A DNA stretch of 64,000 nucleotides from Muribaculaceae bacterium (GCA_017391675.1 JAFOXR010000048.1:1-64000), one strand, 5' to 3'; positions 43,249-53,066 are shown, numbered from the stretch's first letter. Numbers and translations are program-made. The notes: generated by a model not told the origin, from the letters alone.

Positions 43249-44226
43249 ATGCCTAAATCAGAAAAAAAGTCATTACGCGCAGTTATTAACCCCATTTCGG
43301 GTACTACTAAGAAAGAATATGTACCAGAAGTCCTTGACAAGTTCATTGACAAGGACAAGTTTGACATACAAATACGCTTCACGCAGCATCAAGGTCACGC
43401 AACAACATTAACAAAAGAAGCTATAAAAAACAACTTTTATGGAGTCATTGCCATAGGTGGAGACGGCACCATCAATGAAGTAGCTTCTGCTTTATGCGGT
43501 TCCAACACTGCACTGGGAATTATTCCATGCGGGTCAGGCAACGGCCTTGCCAGACATTTGGGAATTCCCGTAAATCTCGAAAAGGCAATTCAGATTCTTA
43601 ATGTTGACAATGTTGAATGCCTAGACTACTGCACTGTTAACAATCATCCTTTTTTCTGCACTTGCGGCGTGGGATTTGATGCTCATGTGAGCGAAAAATT
43701 TGCACAAAGTCATAAGCGAGGACCGCTGACATATATACAAAACGCCCTTGCTGAGTATCTTAAATATCGCCCTCAGAAGTATGTTCTGGAAATGAAAGAC
43801 GAGGTTCTCACCGAAGAGGCTTTCTTGATAGCATGCGGCAACGCTTCGCAATATGGGAACAACGCATTCATTACACCTAGAGCAAGCATGCACGACGGAC
43901 TCATCGATGTAACAGTAATACATCCATTCACTCCTCTAGATACAGCTTTAATGAGCGTACTCCTGTTTACAAGACACCTCGACCAGGACATGAACATCAA
44001 CACTTATCGCACTCCAGAGCTCACTATAAAACGCGACAAGCCTGGTGTAATGCACATTGACGGAGACCCTGTGATGATGGAGGCAAATCTGCATATTAAA
44101 TGCCACAAAGGAGGCATTAAAATGCTGTTGCCTGTCACCGACAATGTGGATAAATCCTTCTTCTCATCTCTAGAAGATTATTTCTGGGAATTTATAAATA
44201 CGGTGAGAGGCGAACTTAAGATATAG
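43249..44226 (+). CDS. Diacylglycerol/sphingosine kinase family lipid kinase
   Basis: A 325-residue lipid kinase of the DAGK catalytic family (YegS/BmrU-like). AVINPISGTTKKE starts the fold, and the ATP/catalytic motif GVIAIGGDGTINEVASAL plus PCGSGNGLARHLG are intact. The C-terminal half is the beta-sandwich domain (MHIDGDPVMM). It may phosphorylate diacylglycerol or, as Bacteroidales make sphingolipids, a sphingoid base; the sequence does not decide. ATG 43249 was chosen over an in-frame TTG at 43240. Confidence 0.9.
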   Translation: MPKSEKKSLRAVINPISGTTKKEYVPEVLDKFIDKDKFDIQIRFTQHQGHATTLTKEAIKNNFYGVIAIGGDGTINEVASALCGSNTALGIIPCGSGNGLARHLGIPVNLEKAIQILNVDNVECLDYCTVNNHPFFCTCGVGFDAHVSEKFAQSHKRGPLTYIQNALAEYLKYRPQKYVLEMKDEVLTEEAFLIACGNASQYGNNAFITPRASMHDGLIDVTVIHPFTPLDTALMSVLLFTRHLDQDMNINTYRTPELTIKRDKPGVMHIDGDPVMMEANLHIKCHKGGIKMLLPVTDNVDKSFFSSLEDYFWEFINTVRGELKI

Positions 44227-44355
44227 GAATTCACCTCCCTAGCATTCGGCACCGCTATTTATGCTTTATAACATAGCTTAACAGCTATACGGCTTGCCGT
44301 AAAATGCAGTTTTGCATCAATAACCGAAAATAAGCACAATTTTAGTTACAAAACG

Positions 44356-44387
44356 CTTGCACTTACCATGTTTTTTGCCTAAATTCG
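44356..44387 (+). promoter_or_regulatory. Probable promoter of the alpha-glucan operon
   Basis: CTTG (44356-44359), 20 bp, then TAAATTCG (44380-44387), one mismatch from TAnnTTTG. A leader of ~95 nt follows. Confidence 0.5.
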
Positions 44388-44398
44388 TAACGAAGTAT

Positions 44399-44433
44399 AG
44401 CAATTTCTTCTCAAAGAAGAAATTGCTGCGTTT
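44399..44433 (+). promoter_or_regulatory. Strong leader hairpin before the alpha-glucan operon
   Basis: AGCAATTTCTTC (44399-44410) pairs perfectly with GAAGAAATTGCT (44416-44427) over a TCAAA loop, followed by GCGTTTTC. It would lie near the 5' end of the transcript, about 60 nt before the first ATG, and could stabilise the mRNA or act as an attenuator. Confidence 0.5.
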
Positions 44434-44488
44434 TCACATACCATAAAGACAAATATACTAATAACTAAATAAACACTGGCATCAAAAA

Positions 44489-46429
44489 ATGAGCTACTTA
44501 AGATTTGACAAGACTCTGCTAACGAATCTGGAAGAATCTCTACCGAAAGAGGTTCTGAGAACGAATCGTTCAGGAGCCTACCATTGCACAACTATCGTTG
44601 ATTGCAATACTCGCAAATACCATGGATTGCTTGTCATTCCTATTCCAGAAATAGACGACGAGAATCATGTACTATTGTCATCTCTGGACGAAACTGTTAT
44701 TCAGCACGGCGCTGAATTCAATTTGAGCCTTCACAAATACCAAGGCAACAATTACAGTCCAAAAGGACACAAATACGTCAGAGAATTTGAATGTGAAAAG
44801 GTTCCAACTACAATATACCGTGTAGGAGGTGTAATCCTTAAGAAAGAAAAACTTTTTGTTCACCACGAGAATCGCATATTGATTCGCTACACGCTAGTTG
44901 ACGCGCACTCGGCAACAACACTTCGCCTGCGTCCATTCCTTGCATTCCGTAGCGTTCGCCAATATACACACGAGAACTCTCAAGCAAATCGTGACTACCA
45001 ACTAGTGGACAATGGCATAAAGACTTGCATGTACCCTGGTTATCCAGAACTTTTCATGCAGCTAAACAAGAAGAATGAATTCCATTTCCAACCCGACTGG
45101 TACAGAGGAATTGAATATCCGAAAGAACAAGAAAGAGGATATGACTTCAATGAAGATCTATATGTTCCAGGATATTTTGAACTGAACATAAAGAAAGGAG
45201 AAAGTATCGTTTTCTCAGCAGGTATCTCTGAGGTAAGCACTCGCACATTGAAAAAGACATTTGAGGAAGAACGAGAAGAACGCACTCCTCGAGACAATTT
45301 CCAACACTGCCTGATCAATGCGGCACACCAATTCCTAAACAAGCAAGGCAGTGAATCATATATTCTCGCAGGGTATCCTTGGTTCAAATGCCGAGCTAGA
45401 GACCTTTTCATTTCTCTTCCTGGATTGACTCTTTCTGTTGACGAAGTTTCCAAATTTGAAAAAATCATGGAAACTGCATGCAAGGCTATCAACGATTTCA
45501 TCAGCGAGAAGCCAAGCGACTTGAAGATTTATGAAATGGACCACCCAGATGTACTACTTTGGGCGGTGTGGTGCATTCAACAATATGCTAAAATGGTCTC
45601 ACGCGAGAAATGCAGAGAGAAATACGGTCAAGTTCTTGAAGATATCATGGACTATTTGCGCAAGGGCGGCCACAACAATCTATTCATTCACTCAAACGGG
45701 CTCATCTACTCTAATGGCTCGGACAAGGCTATCACCTGGATGAATTCTACTGCTAACGGACGACCAGTAATAACTCGCACTGGCTATATAGTTGAATTCA
45801 ATGCTTTATGGTACAATGCATTGAGATTTGTTTCAGAGCTACTTGGAGAAAAAGAAAGCACTCTGCTCACCGAGGATTTGAACGAAATAGCAGAAAAAGC
45901 TGGCAAGGCTTTCGTTGAGACATTCCTTAACGAACACGGATATCTGCTTGATTATGTAGACGGCAACATGATGGACTGGAGCGTACGCCCTAACATGATA
46001 TTTGCAGCAGCATTCGACTACTCACCTCTTAATGCTAGACAAAAGAAGGGTGTTGTTGATATTTGCACAAAAGAGCTGCTCACTCCGAAAGGACTTCGTT
46101 CGCTAAGTCCTAAGAGCGGCGGATACAACCCTAACTATGTAGGGCCTCAGAACCAACGCGACTATGCATACCATCAAGGTACTGCTTGGCCATGGCTTGC
46201 AGGGTTCTACTTTGAAGCATATCTGCGCATCTACAAGATGAGTGGTGTGGGATTCGTTGAACGCCAACTAATCGGATATGAGGACGAGCTGTCATCTCAC
46301 TGCATCGGTTCTATTCCGGAACTGTTTGACGGAAACCCTCCATTCAAGGGACGAGGAGCTATTTCATTTGCAATGAATGTGGCTGAAATCCTTCGAACAT
46401 TGTATTTATTAAGCAAATATAACTATTAA
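44489..46429 (+). CDS. Glycogen debranching enzyme (amylo-alpha-1,6-glucosidase)
   Basis: A 646-residue protein with an N-terminal GDE_N-like beta domain (~15-230: FLRTNRSGAYHCTT-like start, NTRKYHGLLVIPI) and a C-terminal (alpha/alpha)6 glucosidase domain. The motifs GYPWFKCRARDLFISLPGL and CIGSIPELFDG supply the acidic residues expected at the active site. It removes alpha-1,6-linked glucose from limit dextrins. It is cytosolic, with no signal peptide. It heads a three-gene operon with a glycosyltransferase and a GH57 protein. Confidence 0.93.
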   Translation: MSYLRFDKTLLTNLEESLPKEVLRTNRSGAYHCTTIVDCNTRKYHGLLVIPIPEIDDENHVLLSSLDETVIQHGAEFNLSLHKYQGNNYSPKGHKYVREFECEKVPTTIYRVGGVILKKEKLFVHHENRILIRYTLVDAHSATTLRLRPFLAFRSVRQYTHENSQANRDYQLVDNGIKTCMYPGYPELFMQLNKKNEFHFQPDWYRGIEYPKEQERGYDFNEDLYVPGYFELNIKKGESIVFSAGISEVSTRTLKKTFEEEREERTPRDNFQHCLINAAHQFLNKQGSESYILAGYPWFKCRARDLFISLPGLTLSVDEVSKFEKIMETACKAINDFISEKPSDLKIYEMDHPDVLLWAVWCIQQYAKMVSREKCREKYGQVLEDIMDYLRKGGHNNLFIHSNGLIYSNGSDKAITWMNSTANGRPVITRTGYIVEFNALWYNALRFVSELLGEKESTLLTEDLNEIAEKAGKAFVETFLNEHGYLLDYVDGNMMDWSVRPNMIFAAAFDYSPLNARQKKGVVDICTKELLTPKGLRSLSPKSGGYNPNYVGPQNQRDYAYHQGTAWPWLAGFYFEAYLRIYKMSGVGFVERQLIGYEDELSSHCIGSIPELFDGNPPFKGRGAISFAMNVAEILRTLYLLSKYNY

Positions 46430-46446
46430 TCAAGGAGGAACCTACT

Positions 46447-47718
46447 ATGAAAGTTTTAATGTTTGGTTGGGAATTTCCTCCCAAGATACTAGGTGGTTTG
46501 GCTGTTGCCTCTTATGGTATTACTAAGGGACTAAGCGTACAGGGAGATGTTGAAACTACATTCTGTCTGCCAAAGCCAACAGGTGAAGAAGAAAAGTTCT
46601 TGAATATCATCGGCATGAACCAAGTGCCTATTGTTTGGAAAGACGCGAATTACGATTATTTGAAATCACGCCTGCCAAACTACACTTCTCCGGAACAGTA
46701 CTACTCGTTCCGCGACAACATCTATGCCGATTTCTCTTACATGAGAACCAATGATATCGGCTGCATGGAATTCGCAGGAGGATACCCTCAGAACTTGCAC
46801 GAAGAAATCAACAACTACTCTATCATTGCTGGAGTTGTTGCCCGTCAGCAGGAATTTGATATCATTCATGCTCACGACTGGTTGACTTATCCTGCCGGCG
46901 TGCATGCTAAAATGGTAAGCGGAAAACCTCTATGTATTCATGTGCATGCAACCGATTTTGACCGCTCACGCGGACAAGTGAACCCTACGGTATACTCTAT
47001 TGAAAAGAATGGTATGGACTATGCCGATTGCGTCATGTGCGTATCGGAACTTACACGCCAAACCGTAATTCATCAATATCACCAAGACCCAAGAAAGTGC
47101 GTTGCTATGCATAACGCCGTATATCCTTTGTCTCAAGAACTTCAGGATATACCACGCGTTGAGCACCCTAAAGAAAAAATCGTCACTTTCCTAGGCCGCA
47201 TCACTATGCAGAAGGGACCAGAATACTTTGTAGAAGCAGCTGCTCTTGTATTAAAGCGCACAAGAAACATTCGCTTCGTCATGGCTGGTTCTGGAGATAA
47301 GCTAGAAGAAATGATTCATCTTGCTGCCGAACGAGGCATAGCTGACCGCTTCCACTTCCCTGGCTTCCAACGAGGAAAACAAGTGTACGAAGCATATAAG
47401 AACAGCGATGTTTTCGTTATGCCATCAGTTTCTGAGCCTTTCGGTATTGCTCCGCTGGAAGCTATGCAATGCGGCACACCTTCTATCATTTCAAAGCAAT
47501 CGGGCTGTGGAGAGATATTAACTAATGTGATTAAAGTCGACTATTGGGACATTAATGCAATGGCAGATGCTATTTACTCTATCTGCACCAACCCTTCTCT
47601 ATTTAAATACCTGCAAGAAGAAGGTATCAAGGAAGTTGACGGAATCACTTGGGAAAAAGTGGGACTTAAACACCGCGCTATATATGATGAATTAATAAGG
47701 AACAACCGTAAACAATAA
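46447..47718 (+). CDS. Glycogen synthase-like glycosyltransferase
   Basis: A 423-residue GT-B glycosyltransferase of the GT4/GT5 type. The N-terminal GWEFPPKILGGLAVASYG corresponds to the donor-binding KxGGL region, followed by FDIIHAHDWLTYPAGV. The C-terminal Rossmann domain has VTFLGRITMQKGPEYFVEAA and MPSVSEPFGIAPLEAM, with the conserved glutamates. It probably elongates an alpha-1,4-glucan. A strong Shine-Dalgarno AAGGAGG (46432-46438) with an 8-nt spacer precedes the ATG, unusual in this phylum. Confidence 0.88.
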   Translation: MKVLMFGWEFPPKILGGLAVASYGITKGLSVQGDVETTFCLPKPTGEEEKFLNIIGMNQVPIVWKDANYDYLKSRLPNYTSPEQYYSFRDNIYADFSYMRTNDIGCMEFAGGYPQNLHEEINNYSIIAGVVARQQEFDIIHAHDWLTYPAGVHAKMVSGKPLCIHVHATDFDRSRGQVNPTVYSIEKNGMDYADCVMCVSELTRQTVIHQYHQDPRKCVAMHNAVYPLSQELQDIPRVEHPKEKIVTFLGRITMQKGPEYFVEAAALVLKRTRNIRFVMAGSGDKLEEMIHLAAERGIADRFHFPGFQRGKQVYEAYKNSDVFVMPSVSEPFGIAPLEAMQCGTPSIISKQSGCGEILTNVIKVDYWDINAMADAIYSICTNPSLFKYLQEEGIKEVDGITWEKVGLKHRAIYDELIRNNRKQ

Positions 47719-47729
47719 AATTTAATAAT

Positions 47730-49148
47730 ATGAAAACTATTTGTCTATATTTTGAGATACACCAAATAATACATCTTAAAAGATATCGCTGCTTTGACAT
47801 TGGTCGTGACCACTATTATTACGACGATTATGAAAATGAAAGAAGTATCAATGAGATAGCAGAGCGTTCTTACATACCAGCTTTGAACACGCTCATTGAT
47901 ATGGCTAAAAACAACAATGGAGCGTTCAAGGTTGCAGTTTCACTATCCGGAGTAGGACTAGAACAACTTGAAATACATGCTCCAACTGTTATAGAGCTTC
48001 TTCATCAATTAAATGACACAGGCTGCTGCGAATTCTTGTGCGAGCCTTATTCTCATGGCTTGTCTTCCCTTGCAAACGAGGAATGTTTCAGAGAAGATGT
48101 TGAACAAATGAGAACAAAAATCAAACAAGTTTTCGGGAAAAGCCCTAAAGTATTCCGCAATTCAAGTTTGATATACTCAAACGAAATCGGAGGCATGGTT
48201 GCCGACATGGGATTCAAGGGTATGCTTACTGAAGGTGCAAAACATGTTCTTGGTTGGAAGAGCCCTCACTATGTATATCACTGTGCCAACAACCCTAATC
48301 TGAAGTTACTGCTTCGTGATTTCAAATTATCTGATGATATCAGCTTGCGTTTTTCTGACTCAGACTGGTCTGAATACCCTCTTTTTGCCGATAAATACAT
48401 CAATTGGATTGCAGATCTTCCAGAAGAAGAACAAGTCATAAACATTTTCATGGAACTTTCAGCACTAGGTATTTCTCAACCACTTTCTTCAAACATTCTT
48501 GAATTCTTGAAAGCGTTACCACAATGTGCTAAAGAAAAAGGAATCACATTCTCCACCCCAAGTGAAATCATAAGCAAGCTAAAGTCTGTTGACCAAATTG
48601 ATGTTCCTTATCCAATGTCATGGATTGACGAAGAAAGAGACACTAGCTGCTGGTTAGGTAATGTGATGCAACGAGAAGCTTTCGACAAGCTGTATAGCGT
48701 TGCTGAGCGCGTACATTTATGCACAGACCGCCGCATTAAGCAAGACTGGAGCTACATGCAAGCCAGCAACAATTTCCGCTTTATGACAACCAAGAATACA
48801 GGAATTGTATTAAATAGAGGCATATACGACTCTCCTTTTGATGCATTCACTAATTACATGAACATACTAGGTGATTTCATTAGCAGAGTAAATTCTCTAT
48901 ACCCAGTTGACATGGACAATGAAGAGCTAAACTCACTTCTTACTACAATTAAGAACCAAGGTGACGAAATCACTATACTTAACAAAGAAGTAGAAAAGCT
49001 ACAAGCTAAACTCACCAAGCTACAGCCTAAAGAAGAGAAGAAAATTTCTGGCAAGAAAACAGCAAGCAAAGCTACTGCAAAGAAAACAGAAGAGAAAGCT
49101 GCTAAAAAGCCAGAAAAAGCCGAGAAAAAGTCAAAAGCTAAGAAGTAA
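47730..49148 (+). CDS. GH57 alpha-glucan hydrolase/transferase with lysine-rich tail
   Basis: A 472-residue protein whose first ~400 residues match glycoside hydrolase family 57 (CLYFEIHQIIHLKRYRC, VSLSGVGLEQLEIHAP, FLCEPYSHGLSSLA, KVFRNSSLIYSNEIG, FMELSALGI). GH57 enzymes act as alpha-amylases, 4-alpha-glucanotransferases or branching enzymes. Residues ~400-435 form a coiled coil (EEL-NSLLTTIKNQGDEITI, EVEKLQAKLTKL). The last ~36 residues include 16 lysines and many alanines, a basic tail not expected in GH57. It ends the alpha-glucan operon. Confidence 0.9.
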   Translation: MKTICLYFEIHQIIHLKRYRCFDIGRDHYYYDDYENERSINEIAERSYIPALNTLIDMAKNNNGAFKVAVSLSGVGLEQLEIHAPTVIELLHQLNDTGCCEFLCEPYSHGLSSLANEECFREDVEQMRTKIKQVFGKSPKVFRNSSLIYSNEIGGMVADMGFKGMLTEGAKHVLGWKSPHYVYHCANNPNLKLLLRDFKLSDDISLRFSDSDWSEYPLFADKYINWIADLPEEEQVINIFMELSALGISQPLSSNILEFLKALPQCAKEKGITFSTPSEIISKLKSVDQIDVPYPMSWIDEERDTSCWLGNVMQREAFDKLYSVAERVHLCTDRRIKQDWSYMQASNNFRFMTTKNTGIVLNRGIYDSPFDAFTNYMNILGDFISRVNSLYPVDMDNEELNSLLTTIKNQGDEITILNKEVEKLQAKLTKLQPKEEKKISGKKTASKATAKKTEEKAAKKPEKAEKKSKAKK

Positions 49149-49177
49149 GACATACTCTTATTTATAATATTCAAAGT

Positions 49178-49216
49178 AAAGATAGCGAGTCTAAAAATTT
49201 TAGACTCGCTATCTTT
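49178..49216 (+). terminator. Terminator of the alpha-glucan operon
   Basis: A ~17-19-bp near-perfect palindrome (49178-49196 / 49198-49216, core GATAGCGAGTCTAAA). Confidence 0.85.
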
Positions 49217-49484
49217 ATATTCATAAATATACGCCATCTGTTTGATATGAAGAATGCTAAAATCAAACATTTTCCTGAACAATTAGCTTTTTAATCAAGA
49301 ATTCTAGAAAATGGAATTAGCACATCTCCAAGAATAATATCTATACCAATGAAACTAAACACAACAAACGATTAGCTACTGTCGCTTTCAGCACAACTAC
49401 TTCATAAAGACCAATACAAATACAAGCACTTATCTAACCTATTGCCAACAATTTAATACACGCTCTAAACAAGGAGTCATAAAA
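49217..49484. other. Intergenic stretch between convergent units
   Basis: I see no ORF, RNA gene or repeat in this AT-rich stretch; only terminators mark its ends. Confidence 0.5.
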
Positions 49485-49510
49485 AAAAGGTCACCTATAG
49501 GTGACCTTTT
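49481..49510 (-). terminator. Terminator of the ompA gene
   Basis: An almost loop-free palindrome (AAAAGGTCACCTA / TAGGTGACCTTTT, 49485-49510) with a T-run on the minus strand. Confidence 0.85.
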
Positions 49511-49531
49511 CTATTACATTCGTATCTAAAA

Positions 49532-50740
49532 TTATTCAGCTACATTGATTGTTACTGCACGGTCAAGAGATGCACTCTTTTCACCATATTCAGTTAGGTT
49601 GTTGTCGTTAGTTGTAGTTTCTAGACGATCAGCAGCAACACCAGTCTTAACAATCATCTTCTTAACGCTAGCAGCACGCTTAGCACGAAGCTTCTTGTTA
49701 ATTTCAGCTGTACCAGTGTAGTTGTCAGCCCAACCTGTAAGAACATACTTGTCATTAGTGTTTTGCATTGCGTTAGCAACAGCCTTAACAACCTTAGCTT
49801 GTACATTGTTTACATTTGCAGAACCAATTGGGAAGTAGATAGTTGCAAGAGGAGCAGCAGGAGCTTCTTCAACTACAGCAGCAGTTTGCTTGCTGTTTAA
49901 GCAATCGCGAAGTTGTTGTTCTAAAGAAGCAATCTTAGCGTCAGCTTGTTGTAGACGAGCTACCAAAGCATCACCTTCAGCATCTGTATACTTGAATGTT
50001 GGGCAAACAGGAACGATAGGAGCGCTCCAAGTGCTCTTACCAAACTTATAAGCTGCACCAATCAAAAGGTCAGTCTTGTAAGTGAAAAGCTTGCCTTCTA
50101 GACCAGTTTGGTTAACACCGAAACGAAGGTCTACTAGAAGATCAACTTTCTTAGAAACTGCAAATGTATTCAACAAACCAGCGCGAACACCTAGCCATTC
50201 CTTATCTTGGATATCAAAACCTACATTACCGTCAGTTGAGCCACAACCTGTGATTGATGTTCCAGCATAGAAAATACCGTTGTAAACACGATCAGCCTTG
50301 TAGCCACACCACCAGTTTGTAAGGTTCAACATAACATCTCCTGCTAGACCAAGTTGGAATTGAACTTGGTGCTTAGCATTATCATTATCACAAGCAGCTG
50401 ATCCTTGTACATAATCATTATTAGCATAACCCATAAAGGTAGCACCCTTCACTCTTGCACCATTTACGCCTACGCGCAAACCGATGATTGGAGAGAACCA
50501 CTTTCCAACATTGATTTCTACTTGTGGTTGAATTCTCTTTAGAAGAGGTTCTTCCATATCATTTGGAGTCAACCAAAGGTTACCACCTGCTTCAAGAGAG
50601 ATAAACCAGTTATCCTTAAATTGATTTTGAAGATAGCCTTGAGAAGCATCTTCCTTGTAAGTTACTTCTTGAGCATTAGCTGAAGCACCTACGAATAAAG
50701 CACATAAAAATGCTAAAATTGTAATTTTCTTCATAGACAT
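49532..50740 (-). CDS. OmpA family outer membrane protein
   Basis: A 402-residue major outer membrane-type protein. A signal peptide (MKKITILAFLCALFVGASANA) leads to an N-terminal barrel (~30-240), a short coiled linker (VARLQQADAKIASLEQQLRD, ~258-280), and a C-terminal OmpA peptidoglycan-binding domain (~295-402: IYFPIGSANVNNVQAKVVKA, TGWADNYTGTAEINKKL, RAKRAASVKKMIV). It tethers the outer membrane to the wall. Two in-frame ATGs (50740, 50734) are plausible starts. Codon choice is uniform, as expected for a highly expressed gene. Confidence 0.93.
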   Translation of the reverse strand: MSMKKITILAFLCALFVGASANAQEVTYKEDASQGYLQNQFKDNWFISLEAGGNLWLTPNDMEEPLLKRIQPQVEINVGKWFSPIIGLRVGVNGARVKGATFMGYANNDYVQGSAACDNDNAKHQVQFQLGLAGDVMLNLTNWWCGYKADRVYNGIFYAGTSITGCGSTDGNVGFDIQDKEWLGVRAGLLNTFAVSKKVDLLVDLRFGVNQTGLEGKLFTYKTDLLIGAAYKFGKSTWSAPIVPVCPTFKYTDAEGDALVARLQQADAKIASLEQQLRDCLNSKQTAAVVEEAPAAPLATIYFPIGSANVNNVQAKVVKAVANAMQNTNDKYVLTGWADNYTGTAEINKKLRAKRAASVKKMIVKTGVAADRLETTTNDNNLTEYGEKSASLDRAVTINVAE

Positions 50741-50789
50741 TATTGTTTATAATTACATTAATAAATTAAATTCTATCTCATTAATACCG

Positions 50790-50797
50790 CAAAATTA
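50790..50797 (-). promoter_or_regulatory. -7 element of the ompA gene
   Basis: The minus strand reads TAATTTTG, about 50 bp upstream of the start. Confidence 0.55.
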
Positions 50798-50852
50798 AAT
50801 ATTTTTTTTTAATCTCACATTATTTTAGCGTTTTTTTTAACCAAAAAATCGT

Positions 50853-50879
50853 ATAATTTTGACTATATCACAAAATTAT
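50853..50879 (-). terminator. Terminator overlapping the tkt stop codon
   Basis: ATAATTTTG / CAAAATTAT (50853-50861 / 50871-50879). The tkt stop codon (50876-50878) is within the stem; ACGATTTTTTGG follows on the minus strand. Confidence 0.5.
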
Positions 50880-52903
50880 CCAATAAAAGCCTTAATATCG
50901 TCAGCAATTTGAGCTGGAGTAAAGCCAAATTTCTCATCAAGAACCTTGTATGGAGCAGACGCGCCAAATCGTTCAAGCCCCTTAATGTATCCATTAGAAC
51001 CCACAACCTTAGCCAATGTACTAGGCAGACCTGCCGTTAGTCCGAAGACTGGAATATCTGCTGGAATAACCTCCTGCCTATATTCAATAGGTTGATCCAT
51101 AAACAATCCAATTGAAGGAACAGAAACAACATTACATTCAATGCCATCTTCCTTCAGCATTGCCGCAGCATCTGTCAAAGCCGAAACCTCTGATCCATTA
51201 GCAACTAATGTAATAACAGGGTTATCCGACTTCATCACTACATATCCGCCCTTTTCCATCGCCAAGGCATCTTGATATCTATTTCCTGTAGCACTTGGCA
51301 AATCCTTCACATCTTGACGAGTCAATATAAGAGCAGTCGGAGTTGACTTGTTCTCCATTGCCATCTTCCAAGCTACAATTGTTTCAGCAGAATCTGCAGG
51401 ACGAAGCACCAGAACACTATTCAAGCCCTTTGAGTTCTTTATTTCTTCAAGCAATCTCACCTGCGCTTCCTGTTCAATAGGTTCATGAGTTGGTCCATCT
51501 TCCCCCACTCGGAAAGCATCATGAGTCCATACATATTTCACTGGCAGTTCCTGCAATGCAGCCATTCTGATTGCAGGCTTCATATAATCAGAGAACACGA
51601 AGAATGTACCACATGCAGCCCACATACCACCATGCAATGCAATACCATTCATTATGGCAGTCATAGTAAGTTCAGCTACACCAGCATGAAGGAAACCTCC
51701 ATTAAAATCATGATACTTCAGCGCACCAGTCTTTTTCAAGAAAGCTTCAGTCTTATCACTATTAGCCAAATCGGCTGAAGATACAATCATATTCTTAACC
51801 TGTTCGCCTAATACTGACAAAACGGCAGCCGATGCTGTGCGAGTTGCAGAATCAGGTTTCACTTGTATTGATTCATAATCAATCTCAGGCAATTTTCCTG
51901 CAATAAAATCTTCCAACTGCTTAGCTAATTCAGCATTTGCATCTTTCCAAGCCTGTTCCTCTGCATGACGGGAAGCAACGATTTTTTCCAACTCAGCCTT
52001 TCTGTTTGCATAAAGTTCAGCAACCTCATCAAACACTTGCCAAGCATTATTAATGTCACCACCAAGATTCTGAACAGTTTTCTCATATGACGCGCCCGAC
52101 TTACTCAATGGCTGACCATGGGTACTGCATTTTCCTTCAAAGCATTCGTCTTCAGGAGTCACACAACCTAAGCCCATTACAGTATTACCAATAATCAATG
52201 TTGGTCTATCCTTCTCAGCAATTGCATTATCCAAAGCTTCAGCTATTTGAACCGCATCATTACCGTCTATTTCTATCACATTCCAGTTCCATGAGCGATA
52301 TTTAGCGGCGGTATCCTCGTCGGTCACTTCTTCTACATCGGTAGACAACTGCACCTTATTGCTATCAAAGAACATGATAAGGTTATTAAGTCCCAAGTAG
52401 CCTGCAATACGACCTGCACCTTGCGCAATTTCTTCTTGAATACCTCCGTCAGAAATAAAAGCATATGTTTTATGAGCCCACGTCTCACCAAATCGTGCAA
52501 CCAAGAAGCGTTCTGCTATTGCAGCACCTACAGCCATAACATGACCTTGTCCCAACGGGCCAGATGTGTTTTCCACACCTCGTTCAGGACACACCTCAGG
52601 GTGACCAGGTGTCACACTTCCCCATTGGCGGAACTGTTGAAGTTCTTCTATCGTATATTTTCCAGAAAGAGCAAGCACACTATACAGCATAGGCGACATA
52701 TGACCAGGATCCAAGAAGAAACGGTCTCTTGCTATCCATAATGGATTTGATGGATCGTACACCAAATACTTTGAATACAAAACATTAACAAAGTCAGCAC
52801 CACCCATTGCACCACCAGGATGACCAGATTTCGCCTTCTCTACCATAGTTGCCGACAATATACGGATATTATCAGCTGCCTTTCTCATCAATTCTACATT
52901 CAT
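50876..52903 (-). CDS. tkt: Transketolase
   Basis: Transketolase moves two-carbon units between sugar phosphates in the non-oxidative pentose phosphate pathway, using thiamine diphosphate. The 675-residue length is normal. AKSGHPGGAMGGADF, the TPP-binding segment AFISDGGIQEEIAQGAGRIAG with FFDSNKV, and the pyrimidine domain DAFRVGEDGPTHEPIEQ are present. It is cytosolic. It seems to be transcribed alone, with a near-consensus promoter at 52942-52973. Confidence 0.97.
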   Translation of the reverse strand: MNVELMRKAADNIRILSATMVEKAKSGHPGGAMGGADFVNVLYSKYLVYDPSNPLWIARDRFFLDPGHMSPMLYSVLALSGKYTIEELQQFRQWGSVTPGHPEVCPERGVENTSGPLGQGHVMAVGAAIAERFLVARFGETWAHKTYAFISDGGIQEEIAQGAGRIAGYLGLNNLIMFFDSNKVQLSTDVEEVTDEDTAAKYRSWNWNVIEIDGNDAVQIAEALDNAIAEKDRPTLIIGNTVMGLGCVTPEDECFEGKCSTHGQPLSKSGASYEKTVQNLGGDINNAWQVFDEVAELYANRKAELEKIVASRHAEEQAWKDANAELAKQLEDFIAGKLPEIDYESIQVKPDSATRTASAAVLSVLGEQVKNMIVSSADLANSDKTEAFLKKTGALKYHDFNGGFLHAGVAELTMTAIMNGIALHGGMWAACGTFFVFSDYMKPAIRMAALQELPVKYVWTHDAFRVGEDGPTHEPIEQEAQVRLLEEIKNSKGLNSVLVLRPADSAETIVAWKMAMENKSTPTALILTRQDVKDLPSATGNRYQDALAMEKGGYVVMKSDNPVITLVANGSEVSALTDAAAMLKEDGIECNVVSVPSIGLFMDQPIEYRQEVIPADIPVFGLTAGLPSTLAKVVGSNGYIKGLERFGASAPYKVLDEKFGFTPAQIADDIKAFIG

Positions 52904-52941
52904 AATATATATTAAGTATATATGTTTTTACATTTTCCGAG

Positions 52942-52973
52942 CGAAGATACAAAAAATGTTTCTTATTATCAAT
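52942..52973 (-). promoter_or_regulatory. Probable promoter of tkt
   Basis: On the minus strand, ATTG (52973-52970), 20 bp, then TATCTTCG (52949-52942); each has one mismatch. Confidence 0.45.
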
Positions 52974-52988
52974 ATTTAAGTAAAAACA

Positions 52989-53029
52989 CCTGCCATAATT
53001 TTTCATTTATCTAAAAAAATTACGGCAGG
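52989..53029 (-). terminator. Terminator of the sugar transporter gene
   Basis: A 15-bp stem with one mismatch (52989-53003 / 53015-53029, CCTGCC / GGCAGG core), with GTGTTTTTAC downstream on the minus strand. Confidence 0.75.
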
Positions 53030-53066
53030 CGTTCGTTTCCCAACTTAATTTATCCAAAATCAAGGT

